Positions 8,972 to 17,464 of a stretch of DNA of 64,000 bases are shown here, piece after piece. The notes below the pieces were generated by a model. It was not told where the DNA came from and did no database searches. It saw only the letters and a list, made by a program, of their open reading frames with translations. Each line of letters begins with the position of its first letter. Positions within the stretch are counted from its first letter, which is position 1. The stretch spans positions 33,830 to 97,829 of the forward strand of contig NZ_JANDHW010000010.1 in the NCBI RefSeq assembly GCF_024330105.1, given 5' to 3'. Position numbers and translations under genes: made by a program. Source of the stretch: Coprobacter tertius. Its GTDB lineage: Bacteria; Bacteroidota; Bacteroidia; Bacteroidales; Coprobacteraceae.

Positions 8972-9868
8972 ATGAAAAAGATTAGAGCCGCCATTGTAGG
9001 ATATGGAAACATCGGAAAATATGTATTGGAAGCTTTACAAGCTGCACCGGATTTTGAAGTGGCAGGTATTGTACGCCGTAATGCGTCGGAGATTCCTGAA
9101 GAATTAAAATCGTATGTGGTTACCGATAAAATCGAGTCGTTGAAAGATGTCGATGTTGCAATTCTGTGTACGCCTACCCGCAAGGTAGAAGAAAATGCTG
9201 TAAAAGCTTTGGCGTTAGGAATCAATACGGTCGATAGTTTCGACATTCATACGCAGATTTGGGAACTGAAAAGCAGCCTTGATGAAGTAGCTAAAAAAAA
9301 TAATTCAGTTTCTATTATTTCTGCTGGCTGGGATCCGGGAAGCGATTCGATCGTACGCGCTCTGTTGCAGGCTTGTGCTCCAAAGGGAATATCTTACACT
9401 AATTTCGGTCCGGGTATGAGTATGGGACATACGGTGGCGGTAAAAGCTATCGATGGGGTGAAAGCGGCACTTTCTATGACCATCCCTTTGGGTACAGGTA
9501 TTCATCGTCGTATGGTGTATATAGAACTTAAAGACGGTTATAAATTTGAAGAAGTAGCCCAAAATATTAAAAATGACGATTATTTTAAAAATGACGAAAC
9601 GCATGTCATGCAAGTAGAGAATGTAGATGACTTGCTCGATATGGGACATGGAGTACATATGACTAGAAAAGGGGTATCAGGAAAAACTCAAAATCAGTTG
9701 TTCGAGTTTAATATGCAAATAAATAACCCGGCTCTTACCGGTCAGGTACTGGTTGCCGTAGCTCGCGCATCTATGCTTCAGAAGCCCGGTTGTTACACGA
9801 TGATAGAGATTCCTGTAATAGATATGCTGTACGGTGATAAAGAAACGCTGATACGCCATTTAGTATAA
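8972..9868 (+). CDS. ddh: meso-Diaminopimelate D-dehydrogenase
   Basis: 298 aa. NADP-dependent enzyme that makes meso-diaminopimelate directly from tetrahydrodipicolinate, giving lysine and the peptidoglycan cross-link residue in one step. The Rossmann start is 'AAIVGYGNIGKYVLEAL' (about 7-23); family-specific stretches 'CTPTRK', 'NTVDSFDIH', 'SAGWDPGSDS' and 'FGPGMSMGHT' match the DapDH active site, and 'GTGIHRRMVY' the Arg-containing substrate loop. Full length for the family. Own promoter upstream and a hairpin terminator downstream, so monocistronic. Confidence 0.95.
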   Translation: MKKIRAAIVGYGNIGKYVLEALQAAPDFEVAGIVRRNASEIPEELKSYVVTDKIESLKDVDVAILCTPTRKVEENAVKALALGINTVDSFDIHTQIWELKSSLDEVAKKNNSVSIISAGWDPGSDSIVRALLQACAPKGISYTNFGPGMSMGHTVAVKAIDGVKAALSMTIPLGTGIHRRMVYIELKDGYKFEEVAQNIKNDDYFKNDETHVMQVENVDDLLDMGHGVHMTRKGVSGKTQNQLFEFNMQINNPALTGQVLVAVARASMLQKPGCYTMIEIPVIDMLYGDKETLIRHLV

Positions 9869-9873
9869 TAAAA

Positions 9874-9917
9874 GAAACTCCCCTTAAGAATGGGATGTTT
9901 CTCTGAAATTTTTTTAA
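9874..9917 (+). terminator. Terminator of ddh
   Basis: Imperfect hairpin: AGAAACTCCCC pairs with GGGATGTTTCT across a short AT loop, followed after a few bases by a run of T. Confidence 0.6.
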
Positions 9918-9966
9918 CTTTGCGAAGTTGTCTCAGTATATATTTATCTCTGAGACAGCTTTTTTT
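9915..9966 (+). ncRNA. Promoter-like box directly followed by a terminator hairpin (lgt leader or tiny RNA)
   Basis: TAACTTTG at 9915-9922 matches the TAnnTTTG -7 element. Seven bases further a hairpin begins (TGTCTCAG pairing with CTGAGACA, about 9930-9957) followed by GC and a run of seven T. A transcript from this box would be only about 40 nt long unless it reads through into lgt, whose ATG is at 9993. It may be an attenuator in the lgt leader, or simply the second terminator of ddh with a chance -7 match; no good -33 element was seen. Confidence 0.35.
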
Positions 9967-9992
9967 ATTGCGTTCACAATAAATTACTGACT

Positions 9993-10865
9993 ATGCTGAA
10001 TTACATTACCTGGACGGTTGATCCGGCCATATTTACAATTTTTTCCCGCGAAATACGTTGGTACGGTCTATTTTTCGCATTAGGTTTTCTTATCGGATAT
10101 CAGATAGAGGAAAAAATATTCAGGCACGATAATGCGCCGCAGAAATGGGTAGATAAAATATTTATTTATACCATTATAGCGACGGTTGTGGGTGCTCGTT
10201 TAGGACATTGCTTGTTTTATGACTGGAGTTATTATTCGCAGCATCCTCTCGATATTTTTAAGATATGGGAGGGCGGCTTAGCAAGTCATGGAGGAGCGAT
10301 TGCTATAATTATAGCAATACTTATTTATTCGTACAAAGTAACACATCGTAATCCGTTATGGGCATTCGACCGATTGGTTATTCCTGTCGCTCTGGTTGGT
10401 GCTATGATACGTATGGGTAACCTTATGAATCATGAAATATACGGGCATCCGACGACATTACCCTGGGGATTTCGTTTTATAGAGAACCTTTCACTTTGGA
10501 AATATAAAGGAATGGAACCCGTATTTTCGTTACCTTCGCACCCGACTCAAATATATGAAGCTTTGTGTTATTTGACTGTATTTCTTATTCTTATGTATAT
10601 GTATTGGAAGAAAGATGCCGGTCGTTATCAGGGGCTTATTTTCGGTGTATTTCTCGTCGGTATATTTTTGTCGCGTTTTTTCATCGAGTTTTTGAAAAAT
10701 CCGCAAGAAGAGTTTGAGGTAGGGATGGTCTTGAATATGGGACAATGGCTCAGCATACCATTTGTGCTGGGTGGAATTTATTTAATATACAGGGCTATTA
10801 AGAAAGGAAAGATAGAAGGGGTTGTGAATGCAGGTTCAATGCGGCAGCAAGCAAAGAAAAAATAA
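9993..10865 (+). CDS. lgt: Prolipoprotein diacylglyceryl transferase
   Basis: 290 aa inner-membrane enzyme that attaches diacylglycerol from phosphatidylglycerol to the lipobox Cys of prelipoproteins, the first step of lipoprotein maturation. Seven or so membrane segments. The signature 'GGLASHGGAIA' (H99) and the 'MIRMGNLMNHEIYG' stretch (R140, N143, E148) correspond to essential residues of E. coli Lgt; 'LSRFFIEFLKNPQ' carries the C-terminal essential Arg. The organism encodes many lipoproteins, several in this window. Ends at a very long perfect palindrome. Confidence 0.97.
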   Translation: MLNYITWTVDPAIFTIFSREIRWYGLFFALGFLIGYQIEEKIFRHDNAPQKWVDKIFIYTIIATVVGARLGHCLFYDWSYYSQHPLDIFKIWEGGLASHGGAIAIIIAILIYSYKVTHRNPLWAFDRLVIPVALVGAMIRMGNLMNHEIYGHPTTLPWGFRFIENLSLWKYKGMEPVFSLPSHPTQIYEALCYLTVFLILMYMYWKKDAGRYQGLIFGVFLVGIFLSRFFIEFLKNPQEEFEVGMVLNMGQWLSIPFVLGGIYLIYRAIKKGKIEGVVNAGSMRQQAKKK

Positions 10866-10877
10866 CATCATTGGGTA

Positions 10878-10929
10878 ACTAACAGCAGGAAGAGCCGGGA
10901 GAATTCTCCCGGCTCTTCCTGCTGTTAGT
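10878..10929. terminator. 52-bp perfect palindrome, bidirectional terminator
   Basis: Twenty-six bases on each side pair perfectly with no unpaired loop base, centred on GAATTC at about 10903. It lies between convergent lgt (plus) and the DoxX-like gene (minus). T-rich sequence follows on the plus strand. The length and perfection are unusual for a simple terminator. Confidence 0.85.
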
Positions 10930-10941
10930 GTTATGTAAGTT

Positions 10942-11412
10942 TTAATTTTTAGTAGTTGTATCCTTACGGCTATTTTTTACAGTTATATAAGCCTGTTGTA
11001 ATAAATAGTCGACAGAATATTTTCCGGGACCAGCCAACAGAATGAATATATATATTCCCAAATAAAGTAGAGGTAACTCTACTGAAGACATGGTGAGTTC
11101 GGGGTAGGTAAAGAATGCGGCTATGATCATTCCGAAGATCAAAGGTAACACAGCTAATCGGGTAATGAGTCCGACGATCAGTAGTATCGAGCAACCGACT
11201 TCGGTCAGTATCATCAATACCAGCGATAACGTACTTCCCAATCCTATAGGGTCGGCAAATGATGTCGATAATGTGCCGAAGTTTTCGATTTTTGCGATGC
11301 CGTGTGTAAGCATCATTATACCTATAAAGCATCTTAGAAAAAGCAGGGAAAAATTAGATGCTTTTTCTGTCAGCATCAGATTCCAAAAGTTTTGTAACGG
11401 AGTTTTCATCAT
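10942..11412 (-). CDS. DoxX family membrane protein
   Basis: 156 aa, four predicted membrane helices (about 22-42, 58-80, 84-104, 110-130). The family opening 'LLFLRCFIGIMMLTHGIAKI' and the 'LVLMILTEVGCSILLIVGLITRLA' segment are typical of DoxX/YphA proteins. Biochemical role unsettled for most members. Start could be either of two adjacent Met codons. It sits 200 nt downstream of the helicase gene on the same strand; a TATTTTTG -7-like box at 11538-11545 (minus strand) may drive it separately. Confidence 0.85.
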   Translation of the reverse strand: MMKTPLQNFWNLMLTEKASNFSLLFLRCFIGIMMLTHGIAKIENFGTLSTSFADPIGLGSTLSLVLMILTEVGCSILLIVGLITRLAVLPLIFGMIIAAFFTYPELTMSSVELPLLYLGIYIFILLAGPGKYSVDYLLQQAYITVKNSRKDTTTKN

Positions 11413-11612
11413 ATTTTTGTTTTGTTATACAAATAACAATATAAGTTATTGCTTTGTTGTCGGAAGTAGTAATAATTGTAAAATATACTGCAATATCGTA
11501 TGTATTTGCCGATCTCTTTTTGTATGATATACCGAAACAAAAATAATTACTTATAAACAAAAAAAATTATATACCAGACATAGTATATAATTATTTTTTG
11601 TTCCTCAATAAA

Positions 11613-12932
11613 TTATGATTTCGGTTCGTTATCGCCGGGATTATTTTTCTTTTTATTGAAATGAGAATTTCGGTTTTGGCTCTTCTTCTTTCCGAAATTA
11701 TTTTTATTACCACTATTTTTTGTTTGTTGGAAAGTTCGACCGTTATTTCGTCTGTTACCGTGGAATGAAGAAAACGCTTTGGGATTATATTCGGGTCCTT
11801 CTCCTAATTGAGGTGAAAGAGGAACTTTGTAGATATCTTTTTCGAGGAATTTTTCGATACGGTTAAATTTACCTTGTTCGGTTTCAGAAACAAATGTAAT
11901 GGCTGTTCCTTCTGCGTTTGCCCGTGCGGTTCGCCCTATACGGTGTATGTAATCTTCGGGATCATGAGGAACATCGTAATTTATCACTAGGCCAATGTCG
12001 GTGATGTCGATACCGCGTGCAACGATATCGGTTGCGACCAGAATATCGGTTTTCCCGTTTTTAAAATCGAGCATGACTTCTTCCCGTTGCATTTGTTCAA
12101 GATCGGAATGCATTGCTGCGACCGAAAATTTCATTCGTTTTAGAGTGAAAGCAAGCTCTTTTACTTTTTGTTTCGATGAAGAAAAGATAATAGTTTTGCT
12201 TGAAGCCGGTTTGCTGAATAATTCTTTTATGATTCCCATTTTTTGGGCTTCGTAACAGATATAGGCCGATTGTAAAATCGCCTCGTTGGGTTTAGAGATT
12301 GCAACGTTTAATTCGGCAGGGTTATGCAGAATATTCTTAGCGAGTTGTCTGATTTTAGGAGGCATCGTTGCAGAGAAGAGTATTGTTTGTCTTTTTTCCG
12401 GAAGCCCTTTCCCGATTTGCATGATATCATCATAGAAACCCATATCGAGCATACGGTCGGCTTCGTCGAGAATAAAATATTGCACTCCTGATAAATCGAT
12501 ATCGCTGTGCATCATATGCGAGATGAGACGGCCCGGTGTGGCAATTACGATATCGGCTCCCATTTTAAGTCCTCTTTTTTGCTGATCCCATAAAGCACCG
12601 TCACCACCTCCGTAAACGACGATAGTCGAAATCGGAAGAAAATACGAAAAACCCTCGAATTGCATATCTATTTGTTGGGCGAGTTCTCTTGTCGGCGCAA
12701 TAATTACGGCACGTACCAGATCATCTCTCGTTTTCGTTTTATACAACATGTTCAATAGTGGCAATATGTATGCAGCTGTTTTACCAGTTCCGGTCTGTGC
12801 GCAAGCGATCATGTCTTTTCCTTCCAAGATGACGGGAATCGTGAGTTCCTGAATCGGAGTCGTTTCCCTGAAGTTCATCGCTTCGAGTCCTTGCAAGACA
12901 GCATCTTCTAAATTTAGCTCGTCAAATCTCAT
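11613..12932 (-). CDS. DEAD-box ATP-dependent RNA helicase (RhlE type)
   Basis: 439 aa starting at the ATG at 12932. A longer reading begins at a TTG codon (12953), but the conserved Q-motif region 'MRFDELNLEDAVLQGLEAMNF' begins with the ATG and the putative -7 box is just upstream. All core motifs are present: AQTGTGKT (I), PTRELAQQ (Ia), TPGRL (Ib), DEAD (II), SAT (III), 'VATDIVARGID' (V) and HRIGRTAR (VI). The C-terminal ~60 residues are a disordered Asn/Lys/Arg/Gln-rich tail likely to bind RNA. Role: unwinding of structured RNA, for example in cold adaptation, ribosome assembly or RNA decay. Confidence 0.95.
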   Translation of the reverse strand: MRFDELNLEDAVLQGLEAMNFRETTPIQELTIPVILEGKDMIACAQTGTGKTAAYILPLLNMLYKTKTRDDLVRAVIIAPTRELAQQIDMQFEGFSYFLPISTIVVYGGGDGALWDQQKRGLKMGADIVIATPGRLISHMMHSDIDLSGVQYFILDEADRMLDMGFYDDIMQIGKGLPEKRQTILFSATMPPKIRQLAKNILHNPAELNVAISKPNEAILQSAYICYEAQKMGIIKELFSKPASSKTIIFSSSKQKVKELAFTLKRMKFSVAAMHSDLEQMQREEVMLDFKNGKTDILVATDIVARGIDITDIGLVINYDVPHDPEDYIHRIGRTARANAEGTAITFVSETEQGKFNRIEKFLEKDIYKVPLSPQLGEGPEYNPKAFSSFHGNRRNNGRTFQQTKNSGNKNNFGKKKSQNRNSHFNKKKNNPGDNEPKS

Positions 12933-12961
12933 AAGTTTAATTTGTGTATTCAAAATACATC

Positions 12962-12969
12962 CAAAAATA
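12962..12969 (-). promoter_or_regulatory. -7 box of the DEAD-box helicase promoter
   Basis: Reads TATTTTTG on the minus strand, an exact TAnnTTTG match. Transcription would start about 12955, giving a leader of about 22 nt and excluding most of the TTG-initiated extension. Confidence 0.45.
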
Positions 12970-13152
12970 CAATAAAATGGTGAATTAAGGAGTTTTTGAA
13001 AAGTTTATTTTCAAATTAAAACATTTCGGGGAGTATTTTTTTAAGATATAAAGTATGTATAATTGGAAACAATAAATTATTACTTTGAGTATTTTTCTTA
13101 AAAAGAAAAAGTAATTTTGTAATACTAATATAATTGAATTTTAGATCAGATT

Positions 13153-14322
13153 ATGAAATATGATTTTGATGAAGTTATCGATCGCAGGCATACTCATGCA
13201 ATAAAAACCGATGCGCTATTACCTCGATGGGGACGTGATGACCTTATTCCATTATGGGTGGCCGATATGGATTTTCGTACTCCTCCTTTTGTTATGGATG
13301 CTTTACGTAAGCGTTGCGAGCACGAGATATTGGGGTATACTACTCCCGGGGAGGATTATTATCGGGCTATAGAAAATTGGGTAGATAGCCGTTTTGGATG
13401 GAAAATACAGAAAGACGAAATTTTGTTTTGTCCCGGTGTTGTTCCGGGGATTACGTTTTCGGTATTGAGTATGACACAGCCCGGAGATAAAGTGCTTATA
13501 CAACCTCCGGTATATCATCCTTTCCGTTGGGTAGTCGAACAAAACGGACGGGAAGTCGTAACTAATCCTCTTATTCTTGAAAATGGAATTTACCGTATGG
13601 ATACGGATCATTTTAAGAAAGTGGTTTCTGACTGTAAATTATTTATATTATGTAATCCGCATAATCCAGGAGGAATTGTTTGGGATGTTGAGACTCTTAA
13701 AGAGATTGCAGAGATATGCTATGAGAACGGAACGATAGTCGTTTCTGACGAGATACATGCCGATCTTACGCTTCCTCCCTATAAACATCATCCTTTTGCA
13801 ACAGTATCTGAAAAGGCTCGAATGAATTCGATAACGTTTATGTCTCCCAGTAAAGCATTCAATATGGCCGGTCTCGGAAGTGCATATTCTATTATTATAA
13901 ATAAGAATATACGCGACTGTTATCGTCGTTTCGTCGATGGTGGAGAACTCGCCGAAGGGCATATTTTCGCATACCCTTCGGTGGTCGCTGCTTATAGTAA
14001 TGGTGTAGAGTGGTTGAACGAATGTTTGTCGTATATACAAAAGAATATCGATTTTACGATCGATTTTTGTAGGGATAATATGCCTAAGATCGTTCCTGTA
14101 CGTCCACATGCTTCGTATTTGGTATTTCTCGATTGCCGGGATCTCGATCTTTCTCATAATGATTTGATAAATCTTTTTGTCGAGGGAGCACACCTTGCTT
14201 TAAATGACGGAGCTATTTTCGGGCATGAAGGGGATGGCTTCATGAGGCTCAATGTGGCGACCCCTCGTACGGTTCTTGCAAAAGCATTGCATCAGTTAAG
14301 GGATGCGTATATAAAAATATAG
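13153..14322 (+). CDS. MalY/PatB family PLP aminotransferase (cystathionine beta-lyase type)
   Basis: 389 aa, fold type I class I/II aminotransferase. The PLP-binding Lys is K234 in 'MSPSKAFNMAGLG', with D199 in 'VVSDEIHADL' and N168 in 'LCNPHNPGG'. The opening 'FDEVIDRRHTHAIKTD' and 'LWVADMDFRTPP' are characteristic of the PatB/MalY branch, which cleaves cystathionine (C-S lyase) to homocysteine, pyruvate and ammonia. It is 10 nt from the following Cys/Met-metabolism enzyme, so the pair likely works in transsulfuration or sulfur scavenging. A TAATTTTG box lies at 13112-13119. True aminotransferase activity cannot be excluded. Confidence 0.9.
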   Translation: MKYDFDEVIDRRHTHAIKTDALLPRWGRDDLIPLWVADMDFRTPPFVMDALRKRCEHEILGYTTPGEDYYRAIENWVDSRFGWKIQKDEILFCPGVVPGITFSVLSMTQPGDKVLIQPPVYHPFRWVVEQNGREVVTNPLILENGIYRMDTDHFKKVVSDCKLFILCNPHNPGGIVWDVETLKEIAEICYENGTIVVSDEIHADLTLPPYKHHPFATVSEKARMNSITFMSPSKAFNMAGLGSAYSIIINKNIRDCYRRFVDGGELAEGHIFAYPSVVAAYSNGVEWLNECLSYIQKNIDFTIDFCRDNMPKIVPVRPHASYLVFLDCRDLDLSHNDLINLFVEGAHLALNDGAIFGHEGDGFMRLNVATPRTVLAKALHQLRDAYIKI

Positions 14323-14332
14323 TTGAAATAAG

Positions 14333-15568
14333 ATGGAAAATAACAGCTTTACTTCCCGTATATTACATACCCCATTTGAGAAAAATGACGTTTATCGCTC
14401 GTTGTCGATGCCGGTATATCATACGGCGGCATACGAATTCGGTACGGCGGAGGAAATGGAAGCCGCTTTTTGCGGGCGTACCAATGATCACGCTTATTCG
14501 CGTATTACTAACCCTACGGTTCAGCATTTCGAAGATCTGATCCGATCGGTTACCGACGCGGGTAGTGTAACGGCATTGAATTCGGGAATGGCTGCGATCA
14601 GTAACGTATTGATGACATTAGCGTATAGCGGTGCCAATATAGTTACTTCGTCTCATTTATTCGGAAATACGTATTCGTTATTGTATAATACTTTGGCTGC
14701 ATTCGGAGTGGAAACTCGTTTTTGTGATCTTACCACGGTGGATGAAGTAGAGAAAAATATCGACGAAAATACCTGTGCCGTTTTTCTTGAGGTTATTACG
14801 AATCCTCAGCTCGAAGTCGCTGATTTGAAAGCGCTTTCGTATGTTTGCCGAACAAAGGGCGTTCCTCTTGTTGCAGATACAACGGTTGTGCCGTTCACGA
14901 TTTTTAAAGCTCGCAACTTTGGTATAGATATAGAAGTGATTTCCAGTACGAAATATATTTCCGGCGGGGCTACCTCGTTAGGTGGCCTTATTCTCGATTA
15001 CCAGACATTCGATTGTAAACGATCGTTTAAGTTAGCTTCATTATTTCAGGATTGGGGAAATAAGGCTTTTACCTGTAAATTGAGGAAAGAGATACATCGG
15101 AATCTCGGAGCTTATATGACTCCACAGGTTGCCTATATGCAGACTTTAGGCCTCGAAACTCTCGAAGTTCGTTTCGACCGTATGGCAAAGACGTGTTTCG
15201 AGCTTGCAAAACGATTGAAATTCCATTCTGATATTGAAAATGTGAATTATACAGGATTGGAAGAGAATGTGTTTTACAAAATCAGCTATTCGCAATTCGG
15301 TAAATACCCGGGTGCTATGCTTACTTTCGATCTTGCTTCACGAGAAGCTTGTTTTCGTTTTATGAATAACCTGAAACTCATCAGACGAGCTACCAATCTT
15401 TTCGATAATAAGACTTTAGCTATACATCCGGCCAGCACTATTTTTGGCGGTTTTACCGAGGAGTTACGTCGTAAAATGGATATATGTGATAAAACGATAC
15501 GTTTGTCGGTAGGACTTGAAAATGTCGACGATTTATATCGTGATATTATGCAAGCATTACAAATATAA
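14333..15568 (+). CDS. Cys/Met metabolism PLP enzyme (O-acetylhomoserine sulfhydrylase / cystathionine synthase-lyase family)
   Basis: 411 aa, full length for the family. PLP-binding Lys K207 in 'SSTKYISGG', D182 in 'VADTT', and the substrate-binding 'YSRITNPTV' near residues 55-63. It makes or breaks the C-gamma-S bond of homoserine derivatives. The 'GATSLGG' after the Lys and the overall length favour the sulfhydrylase/gamma-synthase group over the lyases, but paralogues in this family cannot be separated by eye. Same operon as the MalY-like gene (10-nt gap); followed by a strong terminator. Confidence 0.88.
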   Translation: MENNSFTSRILHTPFEKNDVYRSLSMPVYHTAAYEFGTAEEMEAAFCGRTNDHAYSRITNPTVQHFEDLIRSVTDAGSVTALNSGMAAISNVLMTLAYSGANIVTSSHLFGNTYSLLYNTLAAFGVETRFCDLTTVDEVEKNIDENTCAVFLEVITNPQLEVADLKALSYVCRTKGVPLVADTTVVPFTIFKARNFGIDIEVISSTKYISGGATSLGGLILDYQTFDCKRSFKLASLFQDWGNKAFTCKLRKEIHRNLGAYMTPQVAYMQTLGLETLEVRFDRMAKTCFELAKRLKFHSDIENVNYTGLEENVFYKISYSQFGKYPGAMLTFDLASREACFRFMNNLKLIRRATNLFDNKTLAIHPASTIFGGFTEELRRKMDICDKTIRLSVGLENVDDLYRDIMQALQI

Positions 15569-15606
15569 AAGATACTGATTTAAGTATTTTGTTATAATGA
15601 AAATAA

Positions 15607-15643
15607 AAAGGCTCGCTTATATTTTATATATGCGAGCCTTTTC
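15607..15643. terminator. Bidirectional terminator
   Basis: AAAGGCTCGC pairs with GCGAGCCTTT around an AT-rich loop, with T/A runs on both sides. It separates the plus-strand sulfur operon from the minus-strand IbrA/IbrB-like cassette. Confidence 0.9.
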
Positions 15644-15659
15644 TTATTATGAAATTATA

Positions 15660-16178
15660 TTATTTGGGAGAAATATCGGGAATACTGAAATCTTGATTGG
15701 CAAAAAGATCGGCCAGACCCGATATTTGTTTTAGTCGTAAAAGTTCGTCTTTGTCCATACCGATATGTTTTTGTATCCAGGTATCCGACATTCCGGCTTT
15801 TGTAAGTTCCGAAACGATTTCACACATCAGTTCGATACTATGTGTGCCTCGGGCCCGGTTATGACGGATGGTGGAGGCCATGCGGTTCGATATGTCTTTT
15901 TCTATTACAACGACAGGTAACAGCCCTTGTTCCCGTCTGTATATACGCTTAGAAGTTTTCAGTACACAATACCGGTGGTATCCGTCGACGAGTTCGTAAA
16001 CATCTTCATCTTTAATATAATAACAAACACAGGGCATTGTGTAACCGTCTTCCCATATCGAGAGTTCGAGCAGCTTCATTTCGGGAGGCGGAACGATGTT
16101 CGGATTATAGTTATTGGCTCTTACTTTTTCGACCGGAACCGCTCTTACGTTGTAAACAGGACTTTTGAATGTTTCCAT
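15660..16178 (-). CDS. IbrB-like ParB/sulfiredoxin-fold protein
   Basis: 172 aa. The N-terminal ~100 residues are a ParB-like nuclease/CTPase fold: 'VRANNYNPNIVPP' opening, 'SIWEDGYTMPCVCYY', then 'VDGYHRYCVLK', which replaces the GExRR box of true ParB. A further basic box 'RHNRARGTHS' follows, and a short HTH-like region near 'MSDTWIQKHIGMDKDELLRLKQ'. Its ATG overlaps the stop codon of the upstream IbrA-like gene (TGATG), so translation is coupled. In E. coli the IbrA/IbrB pair was named for an effect on immunoglobulin-binding protein expression; the molecular function is unproven. Not a chromosome-partitioning ParB by length or context. Confidence 0.8.
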   Translation of the reverse strand: METFKSPVYNVRAVPVEKVRANNYNPNIVPPPEMKLLELSIWEDGYTMPCVCYYIKDEDVYELVDGYHRYCVLKTSKRIYRREQGLLPVVVIEKDISNRMASTIRHNRARGTHSIELMCEIVSELTKAGMSDTWIQKHIGMDKDELLRLKQISGLADLFANQDFSIPDISPK

Positions 16179-17464
16179 CAGAAAATGTGTTTGTATTTAT
16201 TTAGAATGCGTTCTTTTCGTTCTTTTTCATTTTTATTAAGGGCGAACCCCATGTATTTACATGCATGGTCATTTTTGAGTATACATATACATACTCTTTT
16301 AAAAGTCGGTATTTCTTTAAATTCGGGTATATCTATGTCGTCGAGATACTCCATCCGTACCGGGTGTTTGGTCGTTTTATAGTTAGAGGAAGGCATTACG
16401 GTAATATCAATTCCCGCATTCTGTAATTTTTTTATAGTTTCATCCGAGAGACAGCCCCCCTTTCGTCGCCAAAAATCGATGCTTACTCCCAGTTTCCCCA
16501 AATAGTTGTTTCTTGTATCTTCCGGTAAGGTAGATAAGAGAAAATTCATGTAACTTTCCCAAGTATGTCCGGGTGGTAATTTTATCGATTGCCATCCGAC
16601 AGCAGTCGTCCCCCCATATAATCCCGAAAAATTAACTCCGTTTACACGTCCTATCAGTCGTCCCCAGGTATTGGGGTCTATTACCCGATATAAATGCAGA
16701 CTTTCTTGTGCAGGAGAGATAAAAGGGCTGGCTACTCTCTGTTTTTCGAGGCTTACTCCTGCTTTGTAATACAAGTCGTATAAATGATTGTAATCCCATT
16801 GAAATTTCCCGTTGGCGGTCCAGATATCTGTCGTGAGCCAGTCGTAAAGAGGATAGACATTAAAAACGTTATCGCATATTTTTTTTGTCCATTTAAGGCC
16901 TTTGTATTTACTGTAAATGTTTTCTTTATAAATTGTTCGCCATCGGTTCAGGCTTTCTTGTGTGCGTATGGCTACTAAATTGCATGTCCTGCGGGCTTTT
17001 TTTATTTTGTGGTACCATTCGGCAAACTTAAACTGGAATTCATAATCCCACATTTCGGTATTATAAAAAGGAAAATTTTCTTTGGTATAGGCTCCTTTAG
17101 GAAGTGTTCTTACCCATAATTTTCTCATTTCATCATCCCAGGGTCTCCAGTAGGTCTGAAACATCGAAGCGCATGTAGATACTTTAAACGGAACGCAAAT
17201 ACGGTAAACTTCCAGTATATCTTTATTACGGGTTAATTCCCGATCGACATATTGGGTCGTCATTTCGTATTGAGCCTCATAATCGAAATGTAAAATTCCG
17301 ATTTTACGGTCGAGGCTATGATTTCGTATATAATCAATACATAAATTTAAGAGTACGCCGCTGTCTTTGCCCCCCGAAAAAGATAGATATATATTGTCGA
17401 ATTCGTCAAAGATATTTTTTAATCTTTTCTGTGTAAGTTCATAAACGTTCTGGCGATTTTTCAT
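16178..17464 (-). CDS. IbrA-like PP-loop protein (PAPS-reductase family, DUF3440)
   Basis: 428 aa. An N-terminal PP-loop ATP pyrophosphatase motif SGGKDS at residues 30-35 and the PAPS-reductase-like body to about residue 210, then the C-terminal DUF3440 region ('GRLIGRVNGVNFSGLYGGTTAVGW', 'LPPGHTWESYMNFLLSTLPE'). PP-loop enzymes of this kind activate a substrate with ATP, often for sulfur transfer; DndC of DNA phosphorothioation is a distant relative. Several Cys occur (for example in 'TCASMF', 'RTCNLV', 'KRVCICIL'), but I cannot assign an Fe-S site. Coupled to both neighbours by overlapping ends. Function unknown. Confidence 0.85.
   Translation of the reverse strand: MKNRQNVYELTQKRLKNIFDEFDNIYLSFSGGKDSGVLLNLCIDYIRNHSLDRKIGILHFDYEAQYEMTTQYVDRELTRNKDILEVYRICVPFKVSTCASMFQTYWRPWDDEMRKLWVRTLPKGAYTKENFPFYNTEMWDYEFQFKFAEWYHKIKKARRTCNLVAIRTQESLNRWRTIYKENIYSKYKGLKWTKKICDNVFNVYPLYDWLTTDIWTANGKFQWDYNHLYDLYYKAGVSLEKQRVASPFISPAQESLHLYRVIDPNTWGRLIGRVNGVNFSGLYGGTTAVGWQSIKLPPGHTWESYMNFLLSTLPEDTRNNYLGKLGVSIDFWRRKGGCLSDETIKKLQNAGIDITVMPSSNYKTTKHPVRMEYLDDIDIPEFKEIPTFKRVCICILKNDHACKYMGFALNKNEKERKERILNKYKHIF

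Noticed and set aside
12933..12953. TTG start seven codons upstream for the DEAD-box helicase
   Set aside because: The ATG at 12932 matches the conserved N terminus and a -7 box at 12962-12969 leaves little room for an upstream start signal.
12970..13152. SAM-type riboswitch before the sulfur amino acid genes
   Set aside because: The spacer is too short and AT-rich, with no conserved helices or terminator seen.
13648..14193. 181-residue open frame on the minus strand
   Set aside because: Antisense to the MalY-like gene, which has all catalytic residues; no independent signal.
15660..16178. Chromosome-partitioning ParB
   Set aside because: Too short, lacks the GExRR box and a ParA neighbour, and is coupled to an IbrA-like PP-loop gene.
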